Shown piece by piece: positions 16,478-24,582 of a stretch of 64,000 nt of DNA; the stretch's first letter is position 1; every line of letters starts with the position of its first letter. Source of the stretch: Aldehydirespirator sp965203575 (GTDB lineage Bacteria > Actinomycetota > Acidimicrobiia > Acidimicrobiales > Aldehydirespiratoraceae); the NCBI GenBank assembly GCA_965203575.1, contig OZ241894.1:992001-1056000 (forward strand), given 5' to 3'. The notes beneath the pieces were generated by a model, which saw only the letters and a list, made by a program, of their open reading frames with translations, was not told the DNA's origin and searched no databases. A program made the translations under genes and the position numbers.

Positions 16478-17302
16478 ATGTTGACGGTCCCCTCAGTCAC
16501 GCCCGACGCCATCGCCGCGCTCTCCACCCGCGAGATGCGCCGGGCGGTCCTGCGCCGCTGGGTGTTCCGCTTCAGCGTGCTGATCGGCTGGATCGCGTTC
16601 ATCGGCGTCTGGTACTTCTTCTCCCGGGTGGTCTTCAACCCCCAGCAACTCCCCGAGCCCCACGTAGTGGCCGGCGAGTCGTGGACGCTCATCACCGAGC
16701 GGGACTTCCGCACCAACATGCAGGCCAGCCTGCTGAGGGTTCTGGGCGGCTTCCTGCTGGCCGTCGTGGTGAGCTGCGGGCTGGGCTGGCTGATCGCCTA
16801 CAACGCCTGGTGGCGGACCCTGCTGCGCACCATCGTCCAGTTCGTGGTGAGCACGCCCATCGTGGCCCTGGCCATCCTCACCCTGGTCGTGTTCGGCGTG
16901 TCGTCGCTGGGCCCGGTCATCACCACCGCGCTGGTGGCCACCCCCTACATCATGATGAACGTCGCCCAGGGACTCACCGGGGTGGACCGCAGGCTCATCG
17001 TGATGAGCGAGTCGTTCGGCCGCACCCGGTCCCAGATCATCTCGGGGGTGCTGCTCCCGTCGTCGCTCATATCGGTGCTGGCCGGGGCCCGGCTGGCCTT
17101 CGCGGTGGCCTGGCGCATGGAACTGCTCACCGAGATCTTCGCCGCCTCCGAGGGGGTGGGCTTCCAGATCCGCCGCAGCTTCGAGAGCTACGACGTGCGC
17201 GGCATGATCGCCTGGACGGTGCTGTTCATCGCCGTGATGCTCATCTTCGAGAACCTCGTCTTCCGCCAGATCGAACGCCGACTACAGGGACGCACCGCGT
17301 AG
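16478..17302 (+). CDS. ABC transporter permease (SsuC/TauC/NrtB family)
   Basis: A 274-residue inner-membrane permease with about six membrane helices (VLIGWIAFIGVWYFFSRVVF, VLGGFLLAVVVSCGLGWLIAY, STPIVALAILTLVVFGVSSLGPVI and others). The EAA loop that touches the ATPase is visible as LIVMSESFGRTRSQIISGVLLPSSLISVLAGARLAFAVAWR. The start ATG 16478 is preceded by a G-rich ribosome site (GGGGAAG). Together with the second permease it should form a heterodimeric channel. Confidence 0.88.
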   Translation: MLTVPSVTPDAIAALSTREMRRAVLRRWVFRFSVLIGWIAFIGVWYFFSRVVFNPQQLPEPHVVAGESWTLITERDFRTNMQASLLRVLGGFLLAVVVSCGLGWLIAYNAWWRTLLRTIVQFVVSTPIVALAILTLVVFGVSSLGPVITTALVATPYIMMNVAQGLTGVDRRLIVMSESFGRTRSQIISGVLLPSSLISVLAGARLAFAVAWRMELLTEIFAASEGVGFQIRRSFESYDVRGMIAWTVLFIAVMLIFENLVFRQIERRLQGRTA

Positions 17303-17379
17303 CGCCCGCCGACACCTGCACCGAATGACCCGCGACCGGCATCCCCACAAGACCCGCCGACACCGAGGCCGAACAACCC

Positions 17380-18324
17380 ATGACTGACACTGCCCAAAGA
17401 CCCCCCGCCCCGCCGAGACCGAACGACCCCACCACCTTCGCCAGCGGGTTCCAGGATCTTCCCACCCTCCCCGCCGGGGACCTGCGCCCGGCCGGCGACA
17501 GCAGCCACTCGGCGCCCCGCCGGGCGCTGCGCCGGCCGTGGGTGGTGCAGCTGATCGCCTTCCTGATCCTGCTGGCCGTCTGGCAGTACCTGACCGTCAC
17601 CAGCGACCGGGTCCCCAGCATCGAGAAGGTCGTGTCGTTCATGTGGACCGAGATCACCGGCGGCTCCCACGGCGGCATGCTCCTCGGCGAGTTCTGGGGA
17701 CCGCTGGGCCTCAGCCTGCAGCGCTACGCCATCGGCCTGGCCATCGGCATCCCCGCCGGGGCGGTGCTGGGCCTGATGATCGGCGCCTCGGGCTGGGTCC
17801 GGGGCCTGCTCAACGACACCACCCTGGTGCTGCTGGCACTTCCCGCGGTGGTGTGGGCCTTCCTGGCGTCGCTGTGGTTCGGCCTGACTTCCACCGCCCC
17901 GATCGTGGCCGTGGTGCTGACCGCCATACCGTTCGTGGCCATCAACCTCAGCTCCGGCGTGCGCGGCATCGACCCCGGGCTCATCGAGATGTCCAAGTCC
18001 TACAAGGTGCCGCGCCGCAACCAGATAGTCGACCTGCTGGTGGGCGGGACCCTCCCCAACGCCTTCACCGGCGTGCGGCTGGCGATCACCACCGGCTGGA
18101 ACAGCCTGCTGATCGTGGAGTGGTTCGGCGCCACCGACGGGGTCGGCTGGCGGGCCCGCTTCTGGTACGACGCTCTGCGCTACCCCGGCTTCGTGGGCTG
18201 GGTGTTCCTGTTCGTGATACTGATCGCCGTGCTCGACCGGCTCGTGCTGCGACGCCTTGAGCGCCACGCGTTCCAGTGGAACCAGAAGCCGACGCTCACC
18301 TTCGCCGAGGACTGGGGCATGTGA
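17380..18324 (+). CDS. ABC transporter permease (SsuC/TauC family), second subunit
   Basis: A 314-residue permease with a Pro-rich cytoplasmic N-terminal tail of about 55 residues and about six membrane helices. The EAA loop reads LIEMSKSYKVPRRNQIVDLLVGGTLPNAFTGVRLAITTGW. The family resemblance to the gene before it indicates an old duplication that produced a heterodimer, which is less common than the homodimeric SsuC/TauC arrangement. The 77 nt before it carry no visible promoter. The tail is longer than usual for the family. Confidence 0.86.
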   Translation: MTDTAQRPPAPPRPNDPTTFASGFQDLPTLPAGDLRPAGDSSHSAPRRALRRPWVVQLIAFLILLAVWQYLTVTSDRVPSIEKVVSFMWTEITGGSHGGMLLGEFWGPLGLSLQRYAIGLAIGIPAGAVLGLMIGASGWVRGLLNDTTLVLLALPAVVWAFLASLWFGLTSTAPIVAVVLTAIPFVAINLSSGVRGIDPGLIEMSKSYKVPRRNQIVDLLVGGTLPNAFTGVRLAITTGWNSLLIVEWFGATDGVGWRARFWYDALRYPGFVGWVFLFVILIAVLDRLVLRRLERHAFQWNQKPTLTFAEDWGM

Positions 18325-18398
18325 GCACGCCCGCGGGCGACCGGCGCTGAGCAGACCAAGACGCAAGACCAAGACCGCAAGAGTTAAGGAAGGGCCAG

Positions 18399-19166
18399 AT
18401 GGCGACTGTCCTGATAGAGAACCTGACCAAGATCTACCCCCCGACGATCACCTACCCGCACCGGGTGCAGGCCCTCGGCGGGGTGAACATGTCGGTCACC
18501 GGCAACGTGTTCGTGGCCGTGCTGGGCCCCTCCGGCAGCGGCAAGACCACGCTGCTCAACATCGTGGCCGGCGTGGAGACGCCCACCTCGGGCTCGGTGC
18601 GGGCCGTGCAGGACGGCGTGCCCGCCCAGGTCGGCTACGTGTTCCAGGAGCCCCGGCTGCTGCCGTGGCGCACCGTGCTCAACAACATGCTGTACGTGCA
18701 GGACCGCAAGTCGGACCGCTCGCGGCGGGAGGCCGAGTTCTACCTGACCATGGTGGGGCTCAACGAGGTCGCCCACCTGTACCCGTCGCAGCTGTCGGCG
18801 GGGATGCAGCAGCGGGTCGGCATCGCCCGGGCGTTCCTGGTGAACCCCGACATCCTGCTGATGGACGAGCCCTTCAGCCATATGGACGCACTCACCGGCC
18901 GGTCGCTGCGCGAGTACCTCCAGAGGGTATGGCTGCACACCCGCAAGACCGCGCTGTTCGTGACCCACGACGTGTCCGAGGCGGTCGAACTGGCCGACCG
19001 GATCGTGATGCTGCGCCCCGGCGGCGTGGTGTTCGACGACATTCCCGTCAACCTGCCCCGCCCCCGCCATCCCGACGACCCGGCGGTGCGGGCCGTGGAG
19101 GGCGAGGTGCTGCGCCGCTTCGACTCCATGGAGGCCGCGGTCCGCTTCGGAGCCCAGGCCGGCTAG
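18399..19166 (+). CDS. ABC transporter ATP-binding protein (SsuB/TauB/NrtD family)
   Basis: A 255-residue ATPase of the importer. Walker A is GPSGSGKTTLL near residue 44, the Q-loop is VFQEPRLLPWRT, the signature is LSAGMQQRVGIAR (Ala in place of the second Gly of LSGGQ), Walker B is ILLMDEPFSHMD, and the H-loop is FVTHDVSEAVE. The signature variant is common in this subfamily. The ATG is preceded by AAGGAAGGG, a strong ribosome site. It ends the transporter set; the next gene codes a lipoprotein that may be an accessory. Confidence 0.9.
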   Translation: MATVLIENLTKIYPPTITYPHRVQALGGVNMSVTGNVFVAVLGPSGSGKTTLLNIVAGVETPTSGSVRAVQDGVPAQVGYVFQEPRLLPWRTVLNNMLYVQDRKSDRSRREAEFYLTMVGLNEVAHLYPSQLSAGMQQRVGIARAFLVNPDILLMDEPFSHMDALTGRSLREYLQRVWLHTRKTALFVTHDVSEAVELADRIVMLRPGGVVFDDIPVNLPRPRHPDDPAVRAVEGEVLRRFDSMEAAVRFGAQAG

Positions 19167-19219
19167 CCGGCCGGCGCCACGCGGGGAGACGGCAGCCGGC
19201 CCGGCTGAGGCGCGCCCCG

Positions 19220-20170
19220 GTGGCTAGGGCCGGCCGCGGCAGGAACATCGTGCCCGCCCTGGTCATGATGCTGGCCGCAGCCGCCTGCGCGGGAGGCTCC
19301 GTAGCCGGCGGCGACGGCAACGCAGGCGACGGCAACGCAACGCCGGAACGGGCCGCAGCCACCAGCCGTCCCGCGGTGCAGGTGCCCGCCGGGGGCCGCC
19401 CGGGCGTGTTCCTCGACCCCGGAGCCGCGCCCCGCACCGACCTGGGCCGGCTGCGGGCAGAGCACCTGCCCGTGTGGACCTCCGACTTCGACTGGGCCTT
19501 CCCGCCCGAGGCGTGCGGCACCGCCTGGGAGCTCGACGGCATCGCCGAGCCTGCCGCCGGCGCCGACCTCGCGGTTCTGGGCGACTTCGCCACTGCGGCC
19601 GCGCTGACGGTGATGCGCTACGAGCACCAGTTCTCGCGCGCCCTCGCGGATCCGAGCCCATTGGCCCAGCTGTGCGTGGCGGCGGCCACGGTGGAGCCGG
19701 CCCGCACCGACGACCTGACGGTCCTCGCGTCCTACCTGGCGACCGGGGTCCGTCGCTCCGAGCCGGCCGCCTACCCCCACGAGGTGTGGATCGTGGCCGT
19801 GAGCCCAACGGCGGCGCTGTCGGTGGCCTGCGTCACGCCCGGCTATCCCACCGTCGTCGGAGCCGGCGGCGAGACGGTCTCGCCCGCCCGGTCCCCGGCC
19901 CGCCTCCAGGCCTACCTGCTGTCGGTCTCGCGCGGCCTCGAGGACCAGGTCATCGACATCTCCTACCGGGTGGCCAACGCCGCCCACCGCCCCGCCGAGG
20001 ACTGCGAGGGGCTCGACGCCTGGGCCCTCGAATGGAACGGCCACGTGCAGACCTGGATCACCGAGGGCCAGATCTGGGAGCCGCTGAACGCAGTCCTGAC
20101 CGCGGACTTGATCTGCGAGTCTCCCCCGCCCGACGGACCCGACGAATGCCCCAAGGGCTGGCCCCGGTGA
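19220..20170 (+). CDS. Lipoprotein of unknown function
   Basis: A 316-residue exported protein, not recognised. A basic N-terminal stretch (RAGRGR) and core ALVMMLAAAAC form a lipoprotein signal with Cys23. The mature part is alpha/beta with several cysteines (PEACGT, AQLCVAAA, SVACVTPGY, AEDCEGLD, LICESPP, DECPKGW). GTG 19220 gives a complete signal; GTG 19250 with AGGA upstream is an alternative but leaves a weaker n-region. The stop overlaps the GTG of the next gene, so the two exported proteins are probably made together. Its position right after the importer suggests a surface accessory. Confidence 0.6.
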   Translation: MARAGRGRNIVPALVMMLAAAACAGGSVAGGDGNAGDGNATPERAAATSRPAVQVPAGGRPGVFLDPGAAPRTDLGRLRAEHLPVWTSDFDWAFPPEACGTAWELDGIAEPAAGADLAVLGDFATAAALTVMRYEHQFSRALADPSPLAQLCVAAATVEPARTDDLTVLASYLATGVRRSEPAAYPHEVWIVAVSPTAALSVACVTPGYPTVVGAGGETVSPARSPARLQAYLLSVSRGLEDQVIDISYRVANAAHRPAEDCEGLDAWALEWNGHVQTWITEGQIWEPLNAVLTADLICESPPPDGPDECPKGWPR

Positions 20171-22500
20171 CCGCCGACGCCGGCCGCGCCCGCGGCAGAC
20201 GCCGGCGGGCAGCCAGGCTGCTGATCGTCGCGCTGGTCGCGCTCGCGGCCCTGGTGTCACCGCTGGAGGCAGGCCTGCTGCCCGGGCCTGCGAGCGACGC
20301 GATAGGCGAGTCCGCAGCCCTGGCCCAGACTCCCTCGACGAAGATCGTCGCCGCCGACCCCTGCCCTACGACTTCGTACTGGTATGACCAGGCGAATCCG
20401 TTCGGTTATGAGCCGGATCCCGCCGATGCGTCGCTGTGCGTGCTGGAGGTGCCGGCATGCCCGGAGAGCCCGCTCGAGGCTGGACGGCTCATGAAATTGT
20501 CGATGCCGTCCGACGACGTCCTGTCCGAGTTTCCCGATTCCGCCCATACACCCGTCGTCGGCTACGACCGCTACCCCGAGTTCTGCGAGGACCGGGTCGA
20601 GTCCACGTCGTCCGACTACGGCGACTGCCAGGCGTTGACCGGGTACGCCGTCATAGACGACGGCAGTATGTGCCGCGCCTTCCATCCCATCGAGTGCGTC
20701 GCGGGGCTTCACCAGCACGGCTCGCAGACCTGCCGGGCCGTGCAGCGCCGCTCATGGACCTGCGACGGCGCCTACCAGCCCGGCAACAGGTTCCGCGTCT
20801 GCTACCTGCCCACCGCTCACCCCGCGGGCACCCCGGTGCCGGCGTGTGCCACGGGAGCGCCCGACTTCGGCGTGTTCGCCGACGCCGAAGGGGCCTGCGA
20901 GGCCTACGTCGGAGAGGACGTGCTCCGCGATGGGAGCGAGCGAAGCTGCTCGGACTACACCACCGGGCCGTTTCCCGCCGCCCTCATGCTCCGAAGCTCT
21001 CAGATCGGACTGAGCACCAACACCGCCAACGACCACTGGTGCCAGTTCGACGGCGCATGGTTGAACCCCGCATGCCACGCGCAAGGGGCCTCGTGCGCGA
21101 GCCAGCCGTCTCTGTGTCTCAAGCGGGCCAGCAGGACCGGGGGCTGCGACCTGATCATTGAGACCATCCGCTGCCGCGGCTACCAGCACGCTTTCGAGCA
21201 CAACAGGGTGGGAGCCGACGAGGTGCGCCAGGCGGGCTGCACGCCGTGTGTGACCCTGCCCTTCGAGACGCCAACCTGCGACGACGACACGGCGGCACCG
21301 TCGAATCACGATGCCGGCGCCTACTGGGCGCAACGCGCCATCCTGCGCTGCGGGTTCGACTTCTCCTACGGGAGTAACCCCAGGTTGACCGCCTCTCTGG
21401 ACCCGCTTGCCAGGACTGTGGCCGATTGTCCGCAGGAGTCAAGAAGTCCGACAACCCTGTGCGCCGACCCGCCGTCGGGGTCGGTCGAATGGTCGAGCAA
21501 CCATGCCTCGGGGCTCGCGGTGGTCAACTCAGCCGTGATCTTGCGCATAGCCGATCTCCCCTTCGGCTACGAGACGTTCACCTTCCTGTCCTACAACCCC
21601 AAGCCAAGCTCCGTTCAAAACGCAATAGGAGTCACCAGTCGCCGTCGTCTCGCACCCAAGTATCGCGACAGCGACCAACTGGATCGAGTCCCACGCTATT
21701 TCACCAACATAGATTCCAGCCGGGCCTACCAGAATCTGCATGAGATGGCCGCAAGCGAGTGCTTGTTCTTCGAGTGGCCCCTGTTCAGCATCATGATCGA
21801 AGAACTGTGGCCCGACACCCAGGCCGCCCGCGACGAGATCGAGAGACTGTTCGGCGGCGACTCACTCCAGTGGTGGACCAACCTGCCGGAAGACGAGCAG
21901 ATGCGCCGCACCGAAGCGCGCGGCCTCACATGGCAGACCCACGACGGCGCCCGCGACACAGCCCTGCGGAGCGTGGCCGAGTGCCACGAGCACACACTCT
22001 CATGCGTGTGGCAGCCACAGCACCCCGGATACTACCGGATCGTCGGCGCCGGCGGCTGGCCGCTGTTCATGAACCAAGACTCACGACGTTGGGGGCAAGG
22101 CCGCTTCGAGCAGCAGTCCAGCCGGTTCACCCATTACAGCATGGCGCTCGAAGAGTATCTCGACACCAACACTGGCCCGGGTCCCGGCGAACTCACGACG
22201 AGACTGCGAACATTCAGCAACGCGGTAGGCATCGATGAGTCGGACGCTTTCGACTACGCCGGTATGGAGGGCGGCTCGCCGCCCAAGATGCGCGCCCCCG
22301 AGCACGAGACCGATTACGGAGCAGACGACTGGCTGTTCAGCGAACATGCCCGAGGCCTCACAGGCTGCCCCTGGCCCACCGACCTGAGGGTCACCTGCTC
22401 CGGCGGCGGCCTGGCAGGCAACTACACCGAGACTGCGCCCGTCGGAATCATCGTTCACGAGGTTCGCACCCAAACGGTCGCGCCCGTCCAGAACCGCTGA
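20167..22500 (+). CDS. Large cysteine-rich secreted protein, function unknown
   Basis: A 777-residue protein with a basic n-region (RARGRRRRAAR), a hydrophobic stretch LLIVALVALAALVSPLEAG and a probable Sec cleavage near ALAQ. The mature chain holds about thirty cysteines, spread mainly over the first 500 residues in loosely spaced pairs (for example EFCEDR, GDCQAL, SMCRAF, IECVAG, TCRAVQ, WTCDGA), which suggests many disulfides and an extracellular place. No catalytic motif or known domain was recognised. GTG 20167 overlaps the preceding stop (GTGA) and follows AAGGG; ATG 20146 is an in-frame alternative. It is the last gene of a 21-kb plus-strand run that begins with the pilus genes. Confidence 0.6.
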   Translation: MTADAGRARGRRRRAARLLIVALVALAALVSPLEAGLLPGPASDAIGESAALAQTPSTKIVAADPCPTTSYWYDQANPFGYEPDPADASLCVLEVPACPESPLEAGRLMKLSMPSDDVLSEFPDSAHTPVVGYDRYPEFCEDRVESTSSDYGDCQALTGYAVIDDGSMCRAFHPIECVAGLHQHGSQTCRAVQRRSWTCDGAYQPGNRFRVCYLPTAHPAGTPVPACATGAPDFGVFADAEGACEAYVGEDVLRDGSERSCSDYTTGPFPAALMLRSSQIGLSTNTANDHWCQFDGAWLNPACHAQGASCASQPSLCLKRASRTGGCDLIIETIRCRGYQHAFEHNRVGADEVRQAGCTPCVTLPFETPTCDDDTAAPSNHDAGAYWAQRAILRCGFDFSYGSNPRLTASLDPLARTVADCPQESRSPTTLCADPPSGSVEWSSNHASGLAVVNSAVILRIADLPFGYETFTFLSYNPKPSSVQNAIGVTSRRRLAPKYRDSDQLDRVPRYFTNIDSSRAYQNLHEMAASECLFFEWPLFSIMIEELWPDTQAARDEIERLFGGDSLQWWTNLPEDEQMRRTEARGLTWQTHDGARDTALRSVAECHEHTLSCVWQPQHPGYYRIVGAGGWPLFMNQDSRRWGQGRFEQQSSRFTHYSMALEEYLDTNTGPGPGELTTRLRTFSNAVGIDESDAFDYAGMEGGSPPKMRAPEHETDYGADDWLFSEHARGLTGCPWPTDLRVTCSGGGLAGNYTETAPVGIIVHEVRTQTVAPVQNR

Positions 22501-22853
22501 GCACTCGCTCAGGCCAGGTCGGAGTGATCCATATGCCGACGCCAATCAGTGGGGTGCCAAAGTGCTACCGGGACGGCAGGGTGTGAGGCGGTCGCCGATG
22601 CTGGGACGGCATGCAGGACGTACCCCCTCCCCTACGTTTCCGCGCAGGTTCCAGTTCTTGCTCTTGTCGTAGGGGGTGGTTACCCTTCGGTGCATCCCCC
22701 CAGGCGCTTCGGTGGCTGGGTGCAGGCCCCGGTCTCGGCCGGGGCCTTGCGTCTCCTGCCAGCTGCTCGGCTTGTGGATCGGGCCGCTGTGGTCATAGAC
22801 CACCGGCGGCAACTGGGTTCGAGCGAGGGCGCTCAAGCATCAAGAGAGATCGA
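22501..22853. other. Intergenic region with hairpins, no gene seen
   Basis: No convincing frame exists here; a 96-codon minus-strand frame (22546-22836) has no ribosome site or known content. A strong stem AGGCCCCGG / CCGGGGCCT (22724-22747, 6-nt loop) and a longer-range ACCCCCT / AGGGGGT pairing (about 22621 and 22671) are present. These may terminate the long upstream transcript or belong to a structured leader of the next gene. Confidence 0.45.
22724..22747 (+). terminator. Stem-loop, possible terminator
   Basis: A perfect 9-bp GC stem with loop TCTCGG and no following T-run, so rho-independent termination is only possible. Confidence 0.35.
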
Positions 22854-23345
22854 ATGTCAGAGTCGGGCGAGCAGCGATTCGTGGGGGTGCTGTATGAACT
22901 GCCCTCGAACTACCCGCACATCATGAACGTGGCTCTGGATGTTCCGGCGGCCGTGTCGGAAGCGTTCGGGCTGCGGGGCCATGTTCCGGTCGTGGGCACT
23001 GCCGATGGAGCGGAGCTCATCGCGGCGCTCGTACCCGTCGGAGGTGGCCGTCACCGGCTGTTCCTCAACGGCGCGGTCCGGGGTGCCATTGGTAAGAGCG
23101 CGGGTGATTCGGTGGAGATCCGGATCCGTCTCGACCGCAGTGACCGCACGCCCGAGACGCCGTCGGACCTGCAGGAGGCTTTGGCCGGCGGTGGGGCGTC
23201 AGCGGCCTGGAAGGCACTGGCGCCGTCGAGGCGCAAGGAGCTCCTCGTGTGGCTGGCTGACGCCAAACGGGAACAGACCCGGGCCGCACGCATCGGCCGC
23301 ATTGCGCAGATTGCCCTCACCGAGGGCACACCCCGCCTCGGCTGA
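22854..23345 (+). CDS. DUF1905 / YdeI-OmpD-associated protein
   Basis: A 163-residue cytoplasmic protein. Residues 5-100 match the DUF1905 barrel (VGVLYELP, NVALDVPAAVSEAFGLRGHVPVVGTADG, HRLFLNGAVRGAIGKSAGDSVEIRIRLD). The C-terminal 45 residues match the YdeI helical bundle, with the telling AWKALAPSRRKELLVWLADAKREQTRAARI segment. Its function is not well known; members are often linked to bacteriocin or envelope stress. ATG 22854 is chosen because it begins the domain properly. It appears monocistronic, convergent with the cupin gene. Confidence 0.8.
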   Translation: MSESGEQRFVGVLYELPSNYPHIMNVALDVPAAVSEAFGLRGHVPVVGTADGAELIAALVPVGGGRHRLFLNGAVRGAIGKSAGDSVEIRIRLDRSDRTPETPSDLQEALAGGGASAAWKALAPSRRKELLVWLADAKREQTRAARIGRIAQIALTEGTPRLG

Positions 23346-23360
23346 GTTCGACTAGGGAGG

Positions 23361-23966
23361 CTACGTCCTGCCGGGGCGGGCTTCGAGAATCTGACTGTCG
23401 TCGTCGTAGACCTGCCACTGGCCGCTGTCGGCGTGCCAGAACAGGCGGTCCGTGAGCCGTTCGAGCGCGAGGCCGTAGCAGTGGAAGTTGGTTGCCGCGC
23501 CCTCGATGTGGATCGAGTGCACGTCGTCGCGGAGCATCGCCACACCGGTGCCCTGCTCGACCATCACCTCGAGCTGCACCTCAGGCTCGTCTCCGCCTGC
23601 GCACGGGCCGTACAGGCGGTTCAGCTCCTGCCCGCGCATCCCTACGATCACCGCCCAGGTCCTGTGCTCGTGCGGCGGTGCCGACGTTCCATCGCCCACG
23701 CTCTGGACGTACAGCGCCAGCTCGTCGTCGTCGTTCTGCGCGATCCGGTAGCTGAACGACGCCCCGGGGGTGTCCGGCGGCGGGAAGTCCTCGTCGCTGA
23801 AGAGGTCGTCGCGCTCGGCCAGTTGCAGCAGCCGCTTCTTGATGCGCTCCAAGCCGGCCCGGTCGATGCCTCCGTGCTCGCGGCCGTGGGCGTCGATCTT
23901 GGTGATGTCGTCCATGGCATCGGCGACCGCTGCGGCTCTCTCGGCTGCCCGGTCTGTCTCGCTCAT
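23361..23966 (-). CDS. Cysteine dioxygenase-like cupin protein
   Basis: A 201-residue cupin resembling thiol dioxygenases (cysteine or 3-mercaptopropionate), which oxidise a thiol to a sulfinate with a non-haem iron. The three candidate iron-binding histidines are visible: APPHEHRTWAVI gives His99 and His101, and RDDVHSIHIEG gives His150 or His153. A tyrosine in HCYGLALERL near the end may be the active-site Tyr. Residues 1-60 are helical and acidic. The ATG at 23966 follows a GAGGGGGAG ribosome site. The divergent NUDIX gene starts 56 nt away. Substrate is not decided by the sequence. Confidence 0.7.
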   Translation of the reverse strand: MSETDRAAERAAAVADAMDDITKIDAHGREHGGIDRAGLERIKKRLLQLAERDDLFSDEDFPPPDTPGASFSYRIAQNDDDELALYVQSVGDGTSAPPHEHRTWAVIVGMRGQELNRLYGPCAGGDEPEVQLEVMVEQGTGVAMLRDDVHSIHIEGAATNFHCYGLALERLTDRLFWHADSGQWQVYDDDSQILEARPGRT

Positions 23967-24022
23967 GGCTCCCCCTCGGCTGGGCCCTCGTATGCATCGT
24001 ATTGTCGGGGATCACAGCACGT

Positions 24023-24511
24023 ATGGCAAGCAAGAGAAGCGCCGGCCTGATACTTCACCGACGGAACGCCGACGGTGCAGTCGAAGTGCTGCTGGTGCAT
24101 CCTGGCGGGCCGTTCTGGGCCAACAAGGATGACCACGCCTGGTCGATCCCCAAGGGCGAGTACGCCGAGGGCGACGATGCCGAGACGGTGGCCCTGCGGG
24201 AGTTTGAGGAGGAGTTGGGATCGCCGCCCCCGGAAGGGTCGAGGCTCTTCCTCGGCGAATTCGGTCCGCCCAGCCGCAAACGGATCAGCGCATGGGTGAT
24301 CGAGGCGGACTTCGACGCCACGCACGTGGTCAGCAACACCTTCGAGCTCGAATGGCCACCCGGCTCGGGCCAGGTCCGCGAGTACCCCGAGGTGGACAAG
24401 GCGGCGTGGTGGACGATCGATTCGGCCCGGACGAAGCTGCACAAGGGCCAGTTGCCGATTCTCGACGCCCTGCTCGTCGTCCTCAACGACCGCAGCGAAG
24501 CCGGGGAGTGA
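24023..24511 (+). CDS. NUDIX hydrolase
   Basis: A 162-residue MutT-type hydrolase that cleaves a nucleoside-diphosphate-linked substrate. The NUDIX box begins at GEYAEGDDAETVAL and ends in REFEEELG. The spacing is right, but the first Glu of the consensus is replaced by Asp, while the metal-binding REFEEELG is intact. The surrounding sequence (SAGLILHRRN, WSIPKGEY) is the small NUDIX subfamily with WSIPKGE in front of the box. The in-frame ATG 24023 starts the domain neatly; a TTG at 24002 is possible. Confidence 0.85.
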   Translation: MASKRSAGLILHRRNADGAVEVLLVHPGGPFWANKDDHAWSIPKGEYAEGDDAETVALREFEEELGSPPPEGSRLFLGEFGPPSRKRISAWVIEADFDATHVVSNTFELEWPPGSGQVREYPEVDKAAWWTIDSARTKLHKGQLPILDALLVVLNDRSEAGE

Positions 24512-24569
24512 CAGGCGGGGCATCCGACGCGCCGCGGGCCGTGACGGCCCAGGGTCGAGGCGGCGTAAG

Positions 24570-24575
24570 TAGCCT
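24570..24575 (+). promoter_or_regulatory. Leaderless -10 element of the LivK-like gene
   Basis: TAGCCT, 7 nt before the GTG at 24583, supports that start over the in-frame ATG at 24607. Confidence 0.5.
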
Positions 24576-24582
24576 CGCATCC

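Noticed and set aside
22546..22836. Minus-strand ORF of 96 codons in an intergenic region
   Set aside because: No start signals, composition unlike neighbouring proteins, and it overlaps hairpin-forming DNA.
22780..22850. tRNA-like GGTTCGAGC sequence
   Set aside because: No matching acceptor or anticodon stems could be folded around it.
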